A stretch of 64,000 nucleotides of DNA, from the NCBI RefSeq assembly GCF_028768465.1, contig NZ_CP118225.1, forward strand, positions 2,585,001-2,649,000, given 5' to 3'. Each line of letters begins with the position of its first letter. Positions within the stretch are counted from its first letter, which is position 1. The DNA comes from Rhodopirellula sp. P2. Its GTDB lineage: Bacteria; Planctomycetota; Planctomycetia; Pirellulales; Pirellulaceae. Position numbers and translations under genes: made by a program. The notes under the pieces are model-generated. The model was not told where the DNA came from, ran no database searches, and was given only the letters and a program-made list of their open reading frames with translations. This document shows positions 38,463 to 46,847 of the stretch, in pieces.

Positions 38463-39596
38463 ATGGATCGGTCTGTGGTCCCTCCATCTTCAAAGTCCGC
38501 TGGTTCCAAGCGAGCGGACCAGTCCGATTCGTCCGTCCATGCGTCGGAAGGTGACATCTGTTCATCGTTGGGCTCCGGTGATTCCAGTCCTCTGCGGTCG
38601 ATCTACGCTCCGATTGTGGAGTCCTTGGCGGCGGTCGATGCTCGTCTGCACCGTGAATTGCAATCGCGATACGAGGCGTTGGTGCCAGTCTTGCGTCACG
38701 GGACCCAGCTCGGTGGAAAGCGTTTGCGGCCCGCGTTGCTGCTGCTTTCGGGAGCCGCCACGCACGCCGATCGAACAGCCAAAAACCCGCTGACGACCGA
38801 GGAATCTGCCACCACCGAAGATCATGTGGTGATGGCAACGGTGGTCGAAATGGTCCACACAGCGACGTTGATTCACGACGACGTGCTGGACAAAGCCACG
38901 ACTCGCCGTCACGTTCCGACCATCAACGCTCGGTGGAATGATGACACCAGCATTTTGCTGGGGGACTACCTGTTCGCTCAGAGTTTTTACCTCGCCGCGA
39001 CGCTTCCCTCGACATTGGCGTGCCGTTTGGTTGGGCAGGCCGCTCAGAAGGTTTGTGAAGGCGAGCTGCGGCAGGTGCTCGGTCGTGATTGGTTGGACAT
39101 CGACGAGGAAACCTATCTCGACATCATCCGTGGCAAAACGGCAGAACTGACTCGCGTGTCATGTCAGATCGGTGCCGACCTCAGTGGTGGCGATGAGCAT
39201 CAAGTCGAAGCGTTCGCGCGGTTTGGCAATGATCTGGGGATCGCCTTTCAAATCGCAGATGACTTCCTTGATCTGTGGGGCGACGATGACGACGTCGGCA
39301 AGACATTGGGAACCGATCTGCAGCAAGGCAAGATCACGCTGCCGTTGATCCGTTTGCTGCGGCACGACGACACGGCGGTTGCCGCGGCGGCCTTGGAAGC
39401 GTTGCGATTGCCGCCGGAGGATCGGCTTGGCCGTGTGATGCCGCTGTTGCGGCAAAGCGATGCGGCGGACTACACGCGAAAGGTCGCGGAATCGTATCGC
39501 CGCAGTGCGATCGAAGCGATCAGTGGTTTCGCACCGTCGTCGGCGCTGGAGTCGCTGAAGACGATCGCTGACTTCGCCGTCGAGCGGAAGTTTTAG
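38463..39596 (+). CDS. Polyprenyl diphosphate synthase (trans-type)
   Basis: This enzyme extends allylic diphosphates with isopentenyl diphosphate to give the C30-C50 chains used for quinones. The 377-residue protein has a polar Ser-rich lead of about 45 residues, then the all-helical synthase. The first aspartate-rich motif is in TLIHDDVLDKA, GGKRLRPALLLLSGA precedes it, and the second motif is in FQIADDFLDLWGDDDDVGKTLGTDLQQGKITLP. Residues before the first DDxxD are bulky, as in long-chain synthases. The start at 38463 is preferred to an in-frame codon at 38352. Likely role: menaquinone side chain (octaprenyl/heptaprenyl class); chain length is inferred. Confidence 0.9.
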   Translation: MDRSVVPPSSKSAGSKRADQSDSSVHASEGDICSSLGSGDSSPLRSIYAPIVESLAAVDARLHRELQSRYEALVPVLRHGTQLGGKRLRPALLLLSGAATHADRTAKNPLTTEESATTEDHVVMATVVEMVHTATLIHDDVLDKATTRRHVPTINARWNDDTSILLGDYLFAQSFYLAATLPSTLACRLVGQAAQKVCEGELRQVLGRDWLDIDEETYLDIIRGKTAELTRVSCQIGADLSGGDEHQVEAFARFGNDLGIAFQIADDFLDLWGDDDDVGKTLGTDLQQGKITLPLIRLLRHDDTAVAAAALEALRLPPEDRLGRVMPLLRQSDAADYTRKVAESYRRSAIEAISGFAPSSALESLKTIADFAVERKF

Positions 39597-40142
39597 ATCG
39601 GGCGTGATACCGGACCGCGAGAGGTGCATGTCACCTCAGTCCTCAACGACGTTTCAGCGCATGGAGGATGGGCACTCTTGCCCGTCAGCGTCGCCCAAGA
39701 CCACCCCTCACAACCCGACGCGTGAGTTTTGAAGTTGCGGCTTTTTCGTTGAATGGCCAACGGCCTTCTTCAACATAGCCAGTGGGCAACGCCCCTGGGC
39801 CAGAAGAACACGGCCCCATTTTGGCCAACGGCCAAATTCAATCCAAAACGTGTGGCCTGATGTTGGCCGTTGGCCAACTCATTTCCCTTTGTTCTCGATT
39901 CCTGGGGCGATGCCCCAGGCTACGATAATGAAGGCCTTTGGCCAACAAAACCGAATGCAAAAACGCGTGAGCGAGGGACGCCCCAACTCCCACGACGGCC
40001 CCATCCGGGGCGAAACCCAGTCGCCAGCCACCATTTATTTTTCGAACGTCCCGTTGGGGCGTGGTACAGAACCGAAACCAACACCGCGTTGCCTCGGGTG
40101 CGCCGTGTGAAAACGCGGCGTCTGAAAACGGCACTGCCTGCG
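39597..40142. other. Intergenic region with foldback relative and hairpins
   Basis: No gene is supported between the converging polyprenyl synthase and fabF genes. It holds a diverged foldback element (39729-39966), a CCCC-ATC-CGGGG-type hairpin near 40014 and a 7-bp hairpin at 40101-40120 (CGCCGTG/CGCGGCG, loop TGAAAA), close to the fabF end. Open frames across it give repeat peptides such as SWGDAPGY. Confidence 0.65.
39729..39966. repeat. Diverged foldback element related to 11753-12111
   Basis: The left end TTGAAGTTGCGGCTTTTTCG matches the left end of the element at 11753 with few changes; the right end GCAAAAACGCG keeps only part of the inverted terminus. Inside, the block AACACGGCCCCATTTTGG and the following CCAACGGCCAAATTCAAT occur in both elements. 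Inverted blocks GGCCTTCTTCAACATAGCC (from 39763) and GCTACGATAATGAAGGCC (from 39919) let it fold back. It encodes nothing recognisable. Confidence 0.7.
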
Positions 40143-41432
40143 TTAGTCGTCGAAACGGCTCAGGCACAGGGTCACGTTTTGGCCGCCGAAGCCGAAGCTG
40201 TTGTTCAGCGCGTGTGTGATCTTGGCGGGGCGTGCTTCGTTGGGCACGTAGTCCAGATCGCAATCGGGGTCCGGTGTGTCTTGGTTGATGGTTGGTGGCA
40301 ACACCGAATCACGAATCGCCATCAGGCAGACGATCATCTCGGTGACACCAGCGGCCGCGATCAAGTGCCCCATCATGCTCTTGGTGCTGCTGACGGGCGT
40401 CTGCTCCGCGTTGTCGCCGAACACTTCGCGACAGGCTTTGGTCTCGACGCGATCGTTGACTTTGGTGCTGGTTCCGTGAGCGTTGACGTAATCGATGTCG
40501 GATGGATTCAGTCCCGCGTCGGCAATTGCCATTCGCATGGACGCGATTCCACCGTGGCCATCGGGCGGAATGTCAGTGATGCGATACGCGTCGGCGGTGG
40601 TTCCGTAACCCGCGACTTCACCGTAGATCGTCGCGCCACGTTGTTTGGCGGATTCGAGTTCTTCGAGCACAACCATGGCGGAGCCCTCGCCCAGCACGAA
40701 GCCGTTGCGGCCCGCGTCGAAGGGGCGGCTGGCTTTGGTGGGATCGTCGTTGCTCTCGCTCAGTGCAGTCAGCAAGTTGAATCCGGTCACGCCGAACGGG
40801 TGAATCATGCTGTGAGTTCCGCCGGCCAGCATCGCATCGGCTTCGCCGCGGCGGATGATTTCGGTGGCTTCGCCGACCGCTTGGCTGCTGGCCGCACAGG
40901 CGGTCAAGCAGTTGAAGTTCGGGCCTTGGGCGTTGAAGCGAGCGGCCAAGTGAGCCGCTGGCATGTTGGGTTCTTGTTCCAGTTCTTTGGCTGGATCGAG
41001 CAAGCTCAACCCCGCGGCGATGAACTTGGTTGGGTCGTAGGATCCGTCGGCCAGAGCCGCGACCATCATTTTACTGAACGTGTTGAAGTCCTGGTTGCCT
41101 TCACCACTGCCCAGGTAGACGCCCATCCGTGTGGGATCTTTGATCGCTGACAGCACACCACTGTCATTCATCGCTTGTGTGGCAGCGGCGATGGCGAACT
41201 GGGTGTGGCGACCGCGTTGGACGTGCTTTGAGCCGTCTTCCACCGCTTGAGTGATGTCCCAGTTCTTGATTTCCGCACTGATTTGCGTGGGGAAACCGCT
41301 GGCGTTGAACAGCGTCGTGGGCGCAACGCCGCTACCGCCTGCTTGCAGACCAGACCAAACGGTGGCGACATCCCAACCCATGGGGTTGATCATACCGATC
41401 CCGGTGACGACGACTCGGCGACGCGACGACAT
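40143..41432 (-). CDS. fabF: Beta-ketoacyl-ACP synthase (FabF type)
   Basis: This condensing enzyme joins a malonyl-ACP unit to a growing acyl chain. The 429-residue protein begins with RRVVVTGIGMINPMGWD. It has the nucleophile in CLTACAASSQAVGEA, the two histidines in NAHGTSTKVND and KSMMGHLIAAAG, and ends with NSFGFGGQNVTLCL. The Cys-His-His triad of the FabF class is complete. It is the last gene of a four-gene run: hotdog dehydratase homologue, extended acyl carrier protein, second hotdog protein, then this synthase (7 nt after it). The cluster lacks fabD, fabG and fabI, so it may be a specialised branch rather than the housekeeping set. Confidence 0.93.
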   Translation of the reverse strand: MSSRRRVVVTGIGMINPMGWDVATVWSGLQAGGSGVAPTTLFNASGFPTQISAEIKNWDITQAVEDGSKHVQRGRHTQFAIAAATQAMNDSGVLSAIKDPTRMGVYLGSGEGNQDFNTFSKMMVAALADGSYDPTKFIAAGLSLLDPAKELEQEPNMPAAHLAARFNAQGPNFNCLTACAASSQAVGEATEIIRRGEADAMLAGGTHSMIHPFGVTGFNLLTALSESNDDPTKASRPFDAGRNGFVLGEGSAMVVLEELESAKQRGATIYGEVAGYGTTADAYRITDIPPDGHGGIASMRMAIADAGLNPSDIDYVNAHGTSTKVNDRVETKACREVFGDNAEQTPVSSTKSMMGHLIAAAGVTEMIVCLMAIRDSVLPPTINQDTPDPDCDLDYVPNEARPAKITHALNNSFGFGGQNVTLCLSRFDD

Positions 41433-41438
41433 GGATGT

Positions 41439-41945
41439 TTACAGATTTTCGTGAAAGGGAATCGGTTCTCCGTCAGCCGTGACGGCGACGTGAAAGAAGT
41501 TCATCATTCGCATCATGGCCAGCAAATCGCCTGGATTGAAAAGCGGTCCGTCGATCAGGTGGCCTTCTTCGAGGAAGGCAAACATCAGGTCGACTTCGGC
41601 TTGCAGCACACCATCGCAGTGGCTGGTGCCAGTGACGGTTGCGCCGCTGTCTTGGGTGCGTTCCAGTTTGACATGGTACTGAAGTGAGTCGCCAGGTCGG
41701 GCTGGTGCATAGTACTTGGCGCTGCCCACTTTGGCCAAAACGACCCGTTTGGTGAAGCCAAATTTCTCGTGCACCAGGATCCCGCCCAATTGAGCGAGAC
41801 CCTCGATAATCAGAGTTGGCGGAAGCATCGTGTAGCCGAGGCAGTAATTGTCAACGACCTCTTCGTCCAGCGCGACGTTCTTCACGCCGGACGCATGAGA
41901 GCCGCTCACAAATTCGGTGAAGCGATCCACCCAAAACCATCGCAT
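41439..41945 (-). CDS. FabZ/FabA-like hotdog protein without the catalytic histidine
   Basis: The 168-residue product has the hotdog fold of 3-hydroxyacyl-ACP dehydratases. The central helix region reads Y34-CLGYTMLPPTLII-E48-GLAQLGGIL. In active FabZ the first position is the catalytic His of HFPG, and it is Tyr34 here; the catalytic Glu is kept as E48. The paralogue at 42393 has H34 and E48 at exactly the same numbers. The protein may be a non-catalytic partner, or have another activity such as thioesterase or isomerase; this is inference. It starts 31 nt after the acyl carrier gene and ends 7 nt before fabF. The ATG at 41945 begins at the family N-terminus. Confidence 0.85.
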   Translation of the reverse strand: MRWFWVDRFTEFVSGSHASGVKNVALDEEVVDNYCLGYTMLPPTLIIEGLAQLGGILVHEKFGFTKRVVLAKVGSAKYYAPARPGDSLQYHVKLERTQDSGATVTGTSHCDGVLQAEVDLMFAFLEEGHLIDGPLFNPGDLLAMMRMMNFFHVAVTADGEPIPFHENL

Positions 41946-41976
41946 GGCAGGCTGCCTTCGGTTGTTACGCGGATGC

Positions 41977-42366
41977 TTACTGGTTGACTTTACTGTTGAC
42001 GTAATTGCACAAGTCGCCAACGGTCAGCAGGTTGCCGAAGTCTTGGACCCGTGGGTTTTCTTGGAACTTCGAGAGGTCGGCCCAAGGCATCCGTTTCTTC
42101 AGTTCGGCCATTCCGTCCGCGGTGACAACACCGTCTTGGACGTATTGGCTGTTTGTCAGAATGTCTTCGGGTGACAGTTCTTCACGAGGGATTTGGATGT
42201 CGAAAGCTTTTTCGAGCTTGAACACGATATCCAGGAAGTCGATGGATTCGGCGCCGAGGTCGCCCACCAAAGTGGCTTCGCGAGTGGCTTCGTCGTCGTC
42301 GACACCCAATGCGTCAACGAGAGCTTCTTGGACTTTGGTGAAAATTTCGTCTTCTGAGAGCGCCAT
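41977..42366 (-). CDS. Extended acyl carrier protein
   Basis: The phosphopantetheine site is DLGAE-S41-IDFLDIVFKLEKAF, followed by the acidic helix II typical of ACP. At 129 residues it is about 50 longer than a standard ACP. The extra part follows IPREELSPEDILTN and includes DGMAELKKRMPWADLSKFQENPRV before the last helix GNLLTVGDLCNYVNSKV. The insertion thus sits between helix II and helix III. It likely carries acyl chains for the neighbouring condensing enzyme and dehydratase homologues. The strongly acidic first 45 residues are usual for ACP. Confidence 0.92.
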   Translation of the reverse strand: MALSEDEIFTKVQEALVDALGVDDDEATREATLVGDLGAESIDFLDIVFKLEKAFDIQIPREELSPEDILTNSQYVQDGVVTADGMAELKKRMPWADLSKFQENPRVQDFGNLLTVGDLCNYVNSKVNQ

Positions 42367-42392
42367 CGTGCGTTCCTAATCCTAAGTGTGTT

Positions 42393-42926
42393 TCAAACAG
42401 AGTGAGGGGTCATGGTCGGCGAAATGTTCTCGCCGGGACGACGCAGGGCCATCGCGGCGGGGGAGTCGCTGAACAGGGAAAAAAATTGCTCGCGAGAGAG
42501 TCTTTGAACGTCCGCGTCGGTACCAAGATGTTCCGGGTCGCCACTAGAGCAGCTCTCAAGGATCAAACGGGCTGAAACGGTCGTCCGGTCGCCTTTGCGA
42601 GCTTTGGCTTTGACAATCGTCAACGCTCCGTCGCGTTTGAAGATCTCCGCTTCCACCGTCAGCGTCTCACCGGGGGACAGAAAATCACCAAATTTGACGC
42701 TCTTGGCTTCTCGTAGAAGGACCAAAGCGGAATCAAAATCGGGCGACATTCGGACCAACCACACGGCAGCTTGATGCAATGCTTCGAGCATCATCACGCC
42801 GGGCATGACGGGGAATCGGGGGAAATGGTCGGCGAGGTACTCTTCGTCTGCCGCCAAAGTTCGTTCACCGACCAAGCGTTGGCCGGGCGTCAGTTCGGTA
42901 ATTCGGTCGATTTGGCAGTATTTCAT
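42393..42926 (-). CDS. FabZ/FabA-like 3-hydroxyacyl-ACP dehydratase
   Basis: The 177-residue hotdog protein keeps both catalytic residues: H34 in D-HFPRFPVMPG and E48 in MMLEALHQAAVWLV. It should remove water from a 3-hydroxyacyl-ACP. It starts with KYCQIDRITELTPGQRLVGERTL, the typical dehydratase N-terminus. The C-terminal 40 residues (TDADVQRLSREQFFSLF) extend beyond the fold. It is the first gene of the fatty-acid-like run and lies 26 nt before the acyl carrier gene. The ATG at 42926 is chosen at the family start; the frame is open to 43097, partly across the upstream spacer. Confidence 0.88.
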   Translation of the reverse strand: MKYCQIDRITELTPGQRLVGERTLAADEEYLADHFPRFPVMPGVMMLEALHQAAVWLVRMSPDFDSALVLLREAKSVKFGDFLSPGETLTVEAEIFKRDGALTIVKAKARKGDRTTVSARLILESCSSGDPEHLGTDADVQRLSREQFFSLFSDSPAAMALRRPGENISPTMTPHSV

Positions 42927-43026
42927 GCCGCGTAACTTAGTACCCCGCCCAAAACGCCTCAACCACAGAATCGGTACAGAATGGCACTCAAACGCCCGAT
43001 TCGGCCAAATTTGTTTGCCCAGACGC

Positions 43027-43965
43027 TCACATGCGGGTGCTGGTGCCCTTGGTGAGGGCCATGAAGGCCGATTCCAGGTCCAATTCTTCTTCGGCAAATC
43101 GCTTCAAGCCGATGCCGTTTTCGATCAACAACTTGGGCAATTCGCTGTAGTCATCCGTGTCGCTGTTCAAGATCACTCGCACGGCATCGTCGCCCGGCTG
43201 AGTCGACTGGACCAAGGGGTGACCCTCGAAAAGCTCGGCGATTCGGGCCATTTGTTCACGTTGGCTGGGTTGGATGATCAGCACCGTGTGTTCGCGGACC
43301 ATGCGAATCACCTCGGTCACGCGAGCGTTCTGTTTGAGTTCCCCGCGGTCGATGATGCCAACTTTGTTGCACACGTCGGCCAGTTCCGGCAGGATGTGAC
43401 TGCTGACGATCACCGTTTTGCCCATTTCGCCGAGCCTGCGCAGCAGGTTCCGCATCTCGATTCGAGCTCGCGGGTCCAATCCGGAAAGCGGCTCGTCGAG
43501 CAGCAAGACTTGTGGGTCATGCAGCAGCGTTCGCGCAAGTCCCAAACGCTGGGTTTGCCCGCGTGAGAGCGTGTTGGCGTAGGCATCGCGTTTGAAGTCC
43601 AGGTCGACAACTTCCAGCATCTCATTGACGCGTTTGCGACGGGCTTCTCCGCCGATCCGGTAAGCCGCCGCGAAAAATTCGAGGTACTCGACCACCGTCA
43701 TGTCGTCGTACACGCCAAAGAAGTCGGGCATGTAGCCGACCAATCGCCGGATTTCCTTGGGCTGCGTGTGGACGCTGTGGCCGCACACGTAGGCTTCACC
43801 CCAGCTGGGTTCCAGCAGTGTGGCGATGATCCGCATCGTCGTCGTTTTGCCAGCCCCGTTGGGGCCAATGAAACCGAACAAATCGCCCGCTTCCAGGTCC
43901 AAATCAATGGCGCGGATCGCGAACGCGTCGCCGTATTTTTTCGTCAGGTCAACTGTCTTGATCAC
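43027..43965 (-). CDS. ABC transporter ATP-binding protein (CcmA/NatA-like)
   Basis: This 312-residue ATPase has Walker A GPNGAGKTTT, a Q-loop region VGYMPDFFGVYDDMTV, signature LSRGQTQRLGLARTL (R in place of the second G), Walker B VLLLDEPLSGLDP and the switch VIVSSHILPEL. The C-terminal 90 residues (VTEVIRMVREHTVLIIQPSQ to the end) form the accessory domain usual for the ABC-2 exporter class. The gene lies 45 nt after a large membrane protein and is probably co-transcribed with it; no ABC-2 permease with six segments is adjacent. Possible roles are export or gliding-type (Gld) systems; none is proven. Confidence 0.9.
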   Translation of the reverse strand: MIKTVDLTKKYGDAFAIRAIDLDLEAGDLFGFIGPNGAGKTTTMRIIATLLEPSWGEAYVCGHSVHTQPKEIRRLVGYMPDFFGVYDDMTVVEYLEFFAAAYRIGGEARRKRVNEMLEVVDLDFKRDAYANTLSRGQTQRLGLARTLLHDPQVLLLDEPLSGLDPRARIEMRNLLRRLGEMGKTVIVSSHILPELADVCNKVGIIDRGELKQNARVTEVIRMVREHTVLIIQPSQREQMARIAELFEGHPLVQSTQPGDDAVRVILNSDTDDYSELPKLLIENGIGLKRFAEEELDLESAFMALTKGTSTRM

Positions 43966-44010
43966 GAGCCGGCACGATGCAGAACAAGGGAAACAAACGG
44001 GGGAATTCGA

Positions 44011-46341
44011 TCAACGTCGGACTTCTTCGACCGGCAAAACCAAACGGACGTAGGAATTGGATTGCTCGGAAGTCGCAAGCGACTCAGCGGTTTGGGAGGT
44101 GCTGTCTGATTCGGCCGATTCGGAGGTCACCACCAATTCCGACCAGGGTGCTTGGCAGCGTCCAACCAACATGCAGCGGTCGGCGGTCAGCAGTGAACTG
44201 AAGTCCAGGTGGCTGAGCACCTCATTGCGAAGCACGGTGTATCGCGGTCCGCCAACGGCCTCGTGGAACATCAACATTTCGGCCAATCGCCGCGGTTGGT
44301 CGACGACGGTCACGTCCCAGGACTCACTTTCCGAAGCGCTTTCCAACGCTCGTTGCCGCGACAATTGCCAGCGGAAGTTCTTTTGGCGAAGCGAGTCAAC
44401 TTCGTCAATTTGCGACCCAGCGGGGAATCGAGTGGGAAGCAGGTAAACCCAGTTTTGGTAGATCAGCATGCCGTCGAGCAAGTCGACTGGCAGTGTGTTG
44501 ATGAGTTTGCCGTTGAGGAGTTCGCTGCCACGTCGCCGTTTGAGCGTCTGCTGCGGCATGTCCGTCGAAAACTGCGTCTCCAGTGCGATTGATTTGCTGC
44601 TTCGCGGTGCCAGGTGCATGCCTGCGATTTGGCTGCTCAGGGGCGATGCGGGATCGGTTTGACTCAGCAACACGCTGCAGGATTTTCCGGACGATTCGAT
44701 TTGAATCCCGCCCATCGAGAGGCTCGGCGTTCCAAACGGCGCCAAGACTTGGTGATGGAACTTGTCCGCGACCGCTTGGGTTTCGGCGGTGGTTCGAGTC
44801 GCGATCCGAACGCGGTTGGATGGATGCGAGTAGACGAACGCCCAGCGAAACAAACGGCCAAATCCAGATTCGGCATCGATGTCCACGAACTCAATCGAGT
44901 TGGTCCGCAACAACGCGTCGTCAGCGGCAGACGGAGCGGTCTCAGACACATCGGTGGTGCCGGTTCCCGCAGCGATTCGCGGTTGAGCGGCCATCCAAAG
45001 GCCGATCGACAACGCCACCGAAACCACGGGGAAGGTCAGCCAACCGATCCAGGCACGCTGGTTGAATTTTCGCATCAGCAGGTAGTCCAGCGGGCCGACC
45101 AAGGCGATCAACAGGCCGATGATCACTGCCAGAACCGCAAAGCTGAACGGTCGTTTGAGCTCGAAACGATCCAGTGTGGCACGAGTTTGACCGGCGAGGT
45201 CAGCGAAGCCGCTGAGCCGAATGCTTTCGCTGACGTTGTCTTCGTCCGCATGCCGAAGGGAGTCGCCAATCAGCAGCATGACCAAGTCCATCCGCTGCGG
45301 CCACTCGGCGAAATCAGGGGACTCCAAGTCGGCGGCGAGCACCGTGATTCGGCCAAATCCAGACACGTAACGAACCGCGAACGGGAGACTGACCCGGCGG
45401 CTGGTGCGGCCGGTGATCAGCATTTCGCCAACGCCATCGCGGCCAAACGTCTTGGGAAGTTGCAGGCCTTCGAATGGGGGCAGTCGCGTTTGGCTGCTGG
45501 TGAAGGTTTCCAGGCCGGATGGATCGAGACGTGTGGTTTCAGCGGTGGCCACGGGACTGGGGAGCAAGTCCGCCAGCCAGTCTGCGGTTTCCAGCAGGGA
45601 TTCGGCTTTCTCGCCCAATGTCAGCAGGACTTCCCCGCCGTTTTGGACCCATTGTGAGATCGCGGTTCGCTGCGAGGGACTCAGTTCTTTCAGAATCGGA
45701 ATGCCGGCCGCATTGACCACCAAGAGGTCGATGCCGTCCAGCGCCAACGCATGATCCGGGACCGCTGCGGGGTCTTGAATGCGGGTCACCGCGACAGAGG
45801 CTTCCCGCCCCAGCAACTCATTCACGCCGACAGTGTCGATGCCCAAGGTGTCGCCAAAGACCATCACCCAAGGCATGCCCAAAGGAATCATGGAGGGTCC
45901 GTTGGCCGGAACACCCAGTTCAGGCAACCGCGTCCGGACCAGGATCTGATCGCCGGATCGAACGATGATCGGAGCCGCTTCGCTGCCGGGAATGACGAGT
46001 GCAAACGGCGAGTCGTCGGAAAGGCTGGGTTGTTCATAGGTGACCACCGCGCCGTCACCGTCGACGGTTTCAATCACCAGATCAGTGAGTTGTTCGACCG
46101 GAATCGCCTTGCCAAAGGTCGATTCCGCTTCCCAGGGTTTCAGTCGAATCGCAGTCCACTGCCCGGGACGGTAATGTCCTTGGATGCCTGCCCAATTGGC
46201 CTGCATGCTGGGGGAAACGGATTCCTGTGCGTGGCTGTTGGTCGCGAGGAGGCACGGCACCAGGACCAGAAAAAAGGCCCGCAAAGTCGCTCGAATGGGG
46301 CCAGTGGTTCGGTGCAGAGAGAATGGATTCCCGTGGGTCAT
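44011..46341 (-). CDS. Large membrane protein with GATase1-like domain
   Basis: The 776-residue protein has a signal peptide or anchor (LRAFFLVLVPCLLATNSHAQ). An outer beta-rich part comes next, followed by a Rossmann-like region with DLLVVNAAGIPILKELSPSQRTAISQWVQNGGEVLLTLGE (about 200-250), as in GATase1-like/DUF4350-type domains. Two membrane segments lie at about 398-420 (FAVLAVIIGLLIALVGPLDYLLM) and 432-455 (WLTFPVVSVALSIGLWM). The C-terminal 320 residues are soluble. Proteins of this plan occur with ABC ATPases or MoxR/Bat operons. Here the ATG at 46341 overlaps the MazG-like gene stop (4 bases) and the ABC ATPase follows after 45 nt. The exact function is unknown. Confidence 0.75.
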   Translation of the reverse strand: MTHGNPFSLHRTTGPIRATLRAFFLVLVPCLLATNSHAQESVSPSMQANWAGIQGHYRPGQWTAIRLKPWEAESTFGKAIPVEQLTDLVIETVDGDGAVVTYEQPSLSDDSPFALVIPGSEAAPIIVRSGDQILVRTRLPELGVPANGPSMIPLGMPWVMVFGDTLGIDTVGVNELLGREASVAVTRIQDPAAVPDHALALDGIDLLVVNAAGIPILKELSPSQRTAISQWVQNGGEVLLTLGEKAESLLETADWLADLLPSPVATAETTRLDPSGLETFTSSQTRLPPFEGLQLPKTFGRDGVGEMLITGRTSRRVSLPFAVRYVSGFGRITVLAADLESPDFAEWPQRMDLVMLLIGDSLRHADEDNVSESIRLSGFADLAGQTRATLDRFELKRPFSFAVLAVIIGLLIALVGPLDYLLMRKFNQRAWIGWLTFPVVSVALSIGLWMAAQPRIAAGTGTTDVSETAPSAADDALLRTNSIEFVDIDAESGFGRLFRWAFVYSHPSNRVRIATRTTAETQAVADKFHHQVLAPFGTPSLSMGGIQIESSGKSCSVLLSQTDPASPLSSQIAGMHLAPRSSKSIALETQFSTDMPQQTLKRRRGSELLNGKLINTLPVDLLDGMLIYQNWVYLLPTRFPAGSQIDEVDSLRQKNFRWQLSRQRALESASESESWDVTVVDQPRRLAEMLMFHEAVGGPRYTVLRNEVLSHLDFSSLLTADRCMLVGRCQAPWSELVVTSESAESDSTSQTAESLATSEQSNSYVRLVLPVEEVRR

Positions 46342-46658
46342 GGTTTTTCACTCAGGCTGCATTCGCACTGAAATCGGCCACAACCTGGGCATCCGTTGCC
46401 GTATTTCTTTGCCAAGGCGTCCGCCAGGTCGATGTCGGCCACATTCGCGATCGTGAACAGCCACGCGATGACGTCGGCAAATTCCTCGGCCAGGTTTTCT
46501 CGGTCATCCCCCCGAAGGGCGGAGGCGAGTTCCCCGACCTCTTCCATCAGCCACATGAACGTGCCGTCCACACCGCGCGCGACGTCTTTGTCGTAATACA
46601 TGCGGTGGATGTGCTGTTGCAGATCCGCGATCGAGAGATCTTTGCTGGGAGACGTCAT
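46338..46658 (-). CDS. MazG-like NTP pyrophosphohydrolase with C-terminal cysteine motif
   Basis: The 106-residue protein has the MazG four-helix core: MEEVGELASAL supplies the ExxE metal site and EEFADVIAWLF the second ExxD site. Such enzymes clean up aberrant (deoxy)nucleoside triphosphates. The last 20 residues include C-PG-C-GRFQ-C-E-C, a pattern suited to a zinc knuckle, which most short MazG proteins lack. The stop codon overlaps the ATG of the membrane protein gene, so the two are coupled. It is the first gene of the three-gene operon 46658-43027. Substrate choice cannot be told. Confidence 0.9.
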   Translation of the reverse strand: MTSPSKDLSIADLQQHIHRMYYDKDVARGVDGTFMWLMEEVGELASALRGDDRENLAEEFADVIAWLFTIANVADIDLADALAKKYGNGCPGCGRFQCECSLSEKP

Positions 46659-46847
46659 GAATGAGGTCGGGCGGAGAAGGCGGAATTCGGCAAAGCCGAG
46701 CGGAAGATTGAATTCGAAATTGCGGATCAGGCTACTTGGAAGCTCGAAACACGCAAAAAATCTGGGTTCGATCGATTCAGATGATAGGCCAATTCGGCTG
46801 GGAGGCGTATTCTAGCGACCCGAATCGGAACCGCGAGGCACCTTGGC

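Noticed and set aside
39850-40110. Small open frame with the peptide DSWGDAPGY
   Set aside because: It lies wholly in the foldback relative and the motif recurs with each copy of the repeat, so it follows the DNA structure rather than a protein.
44614-45657. 347-codon open frame opposite the large membrane protein gene
   Set aside because: It is antisense to a gene with signal peptide and membrane segments. The translation has no recognisable motif and is Gln/Arg/Gly-rich.
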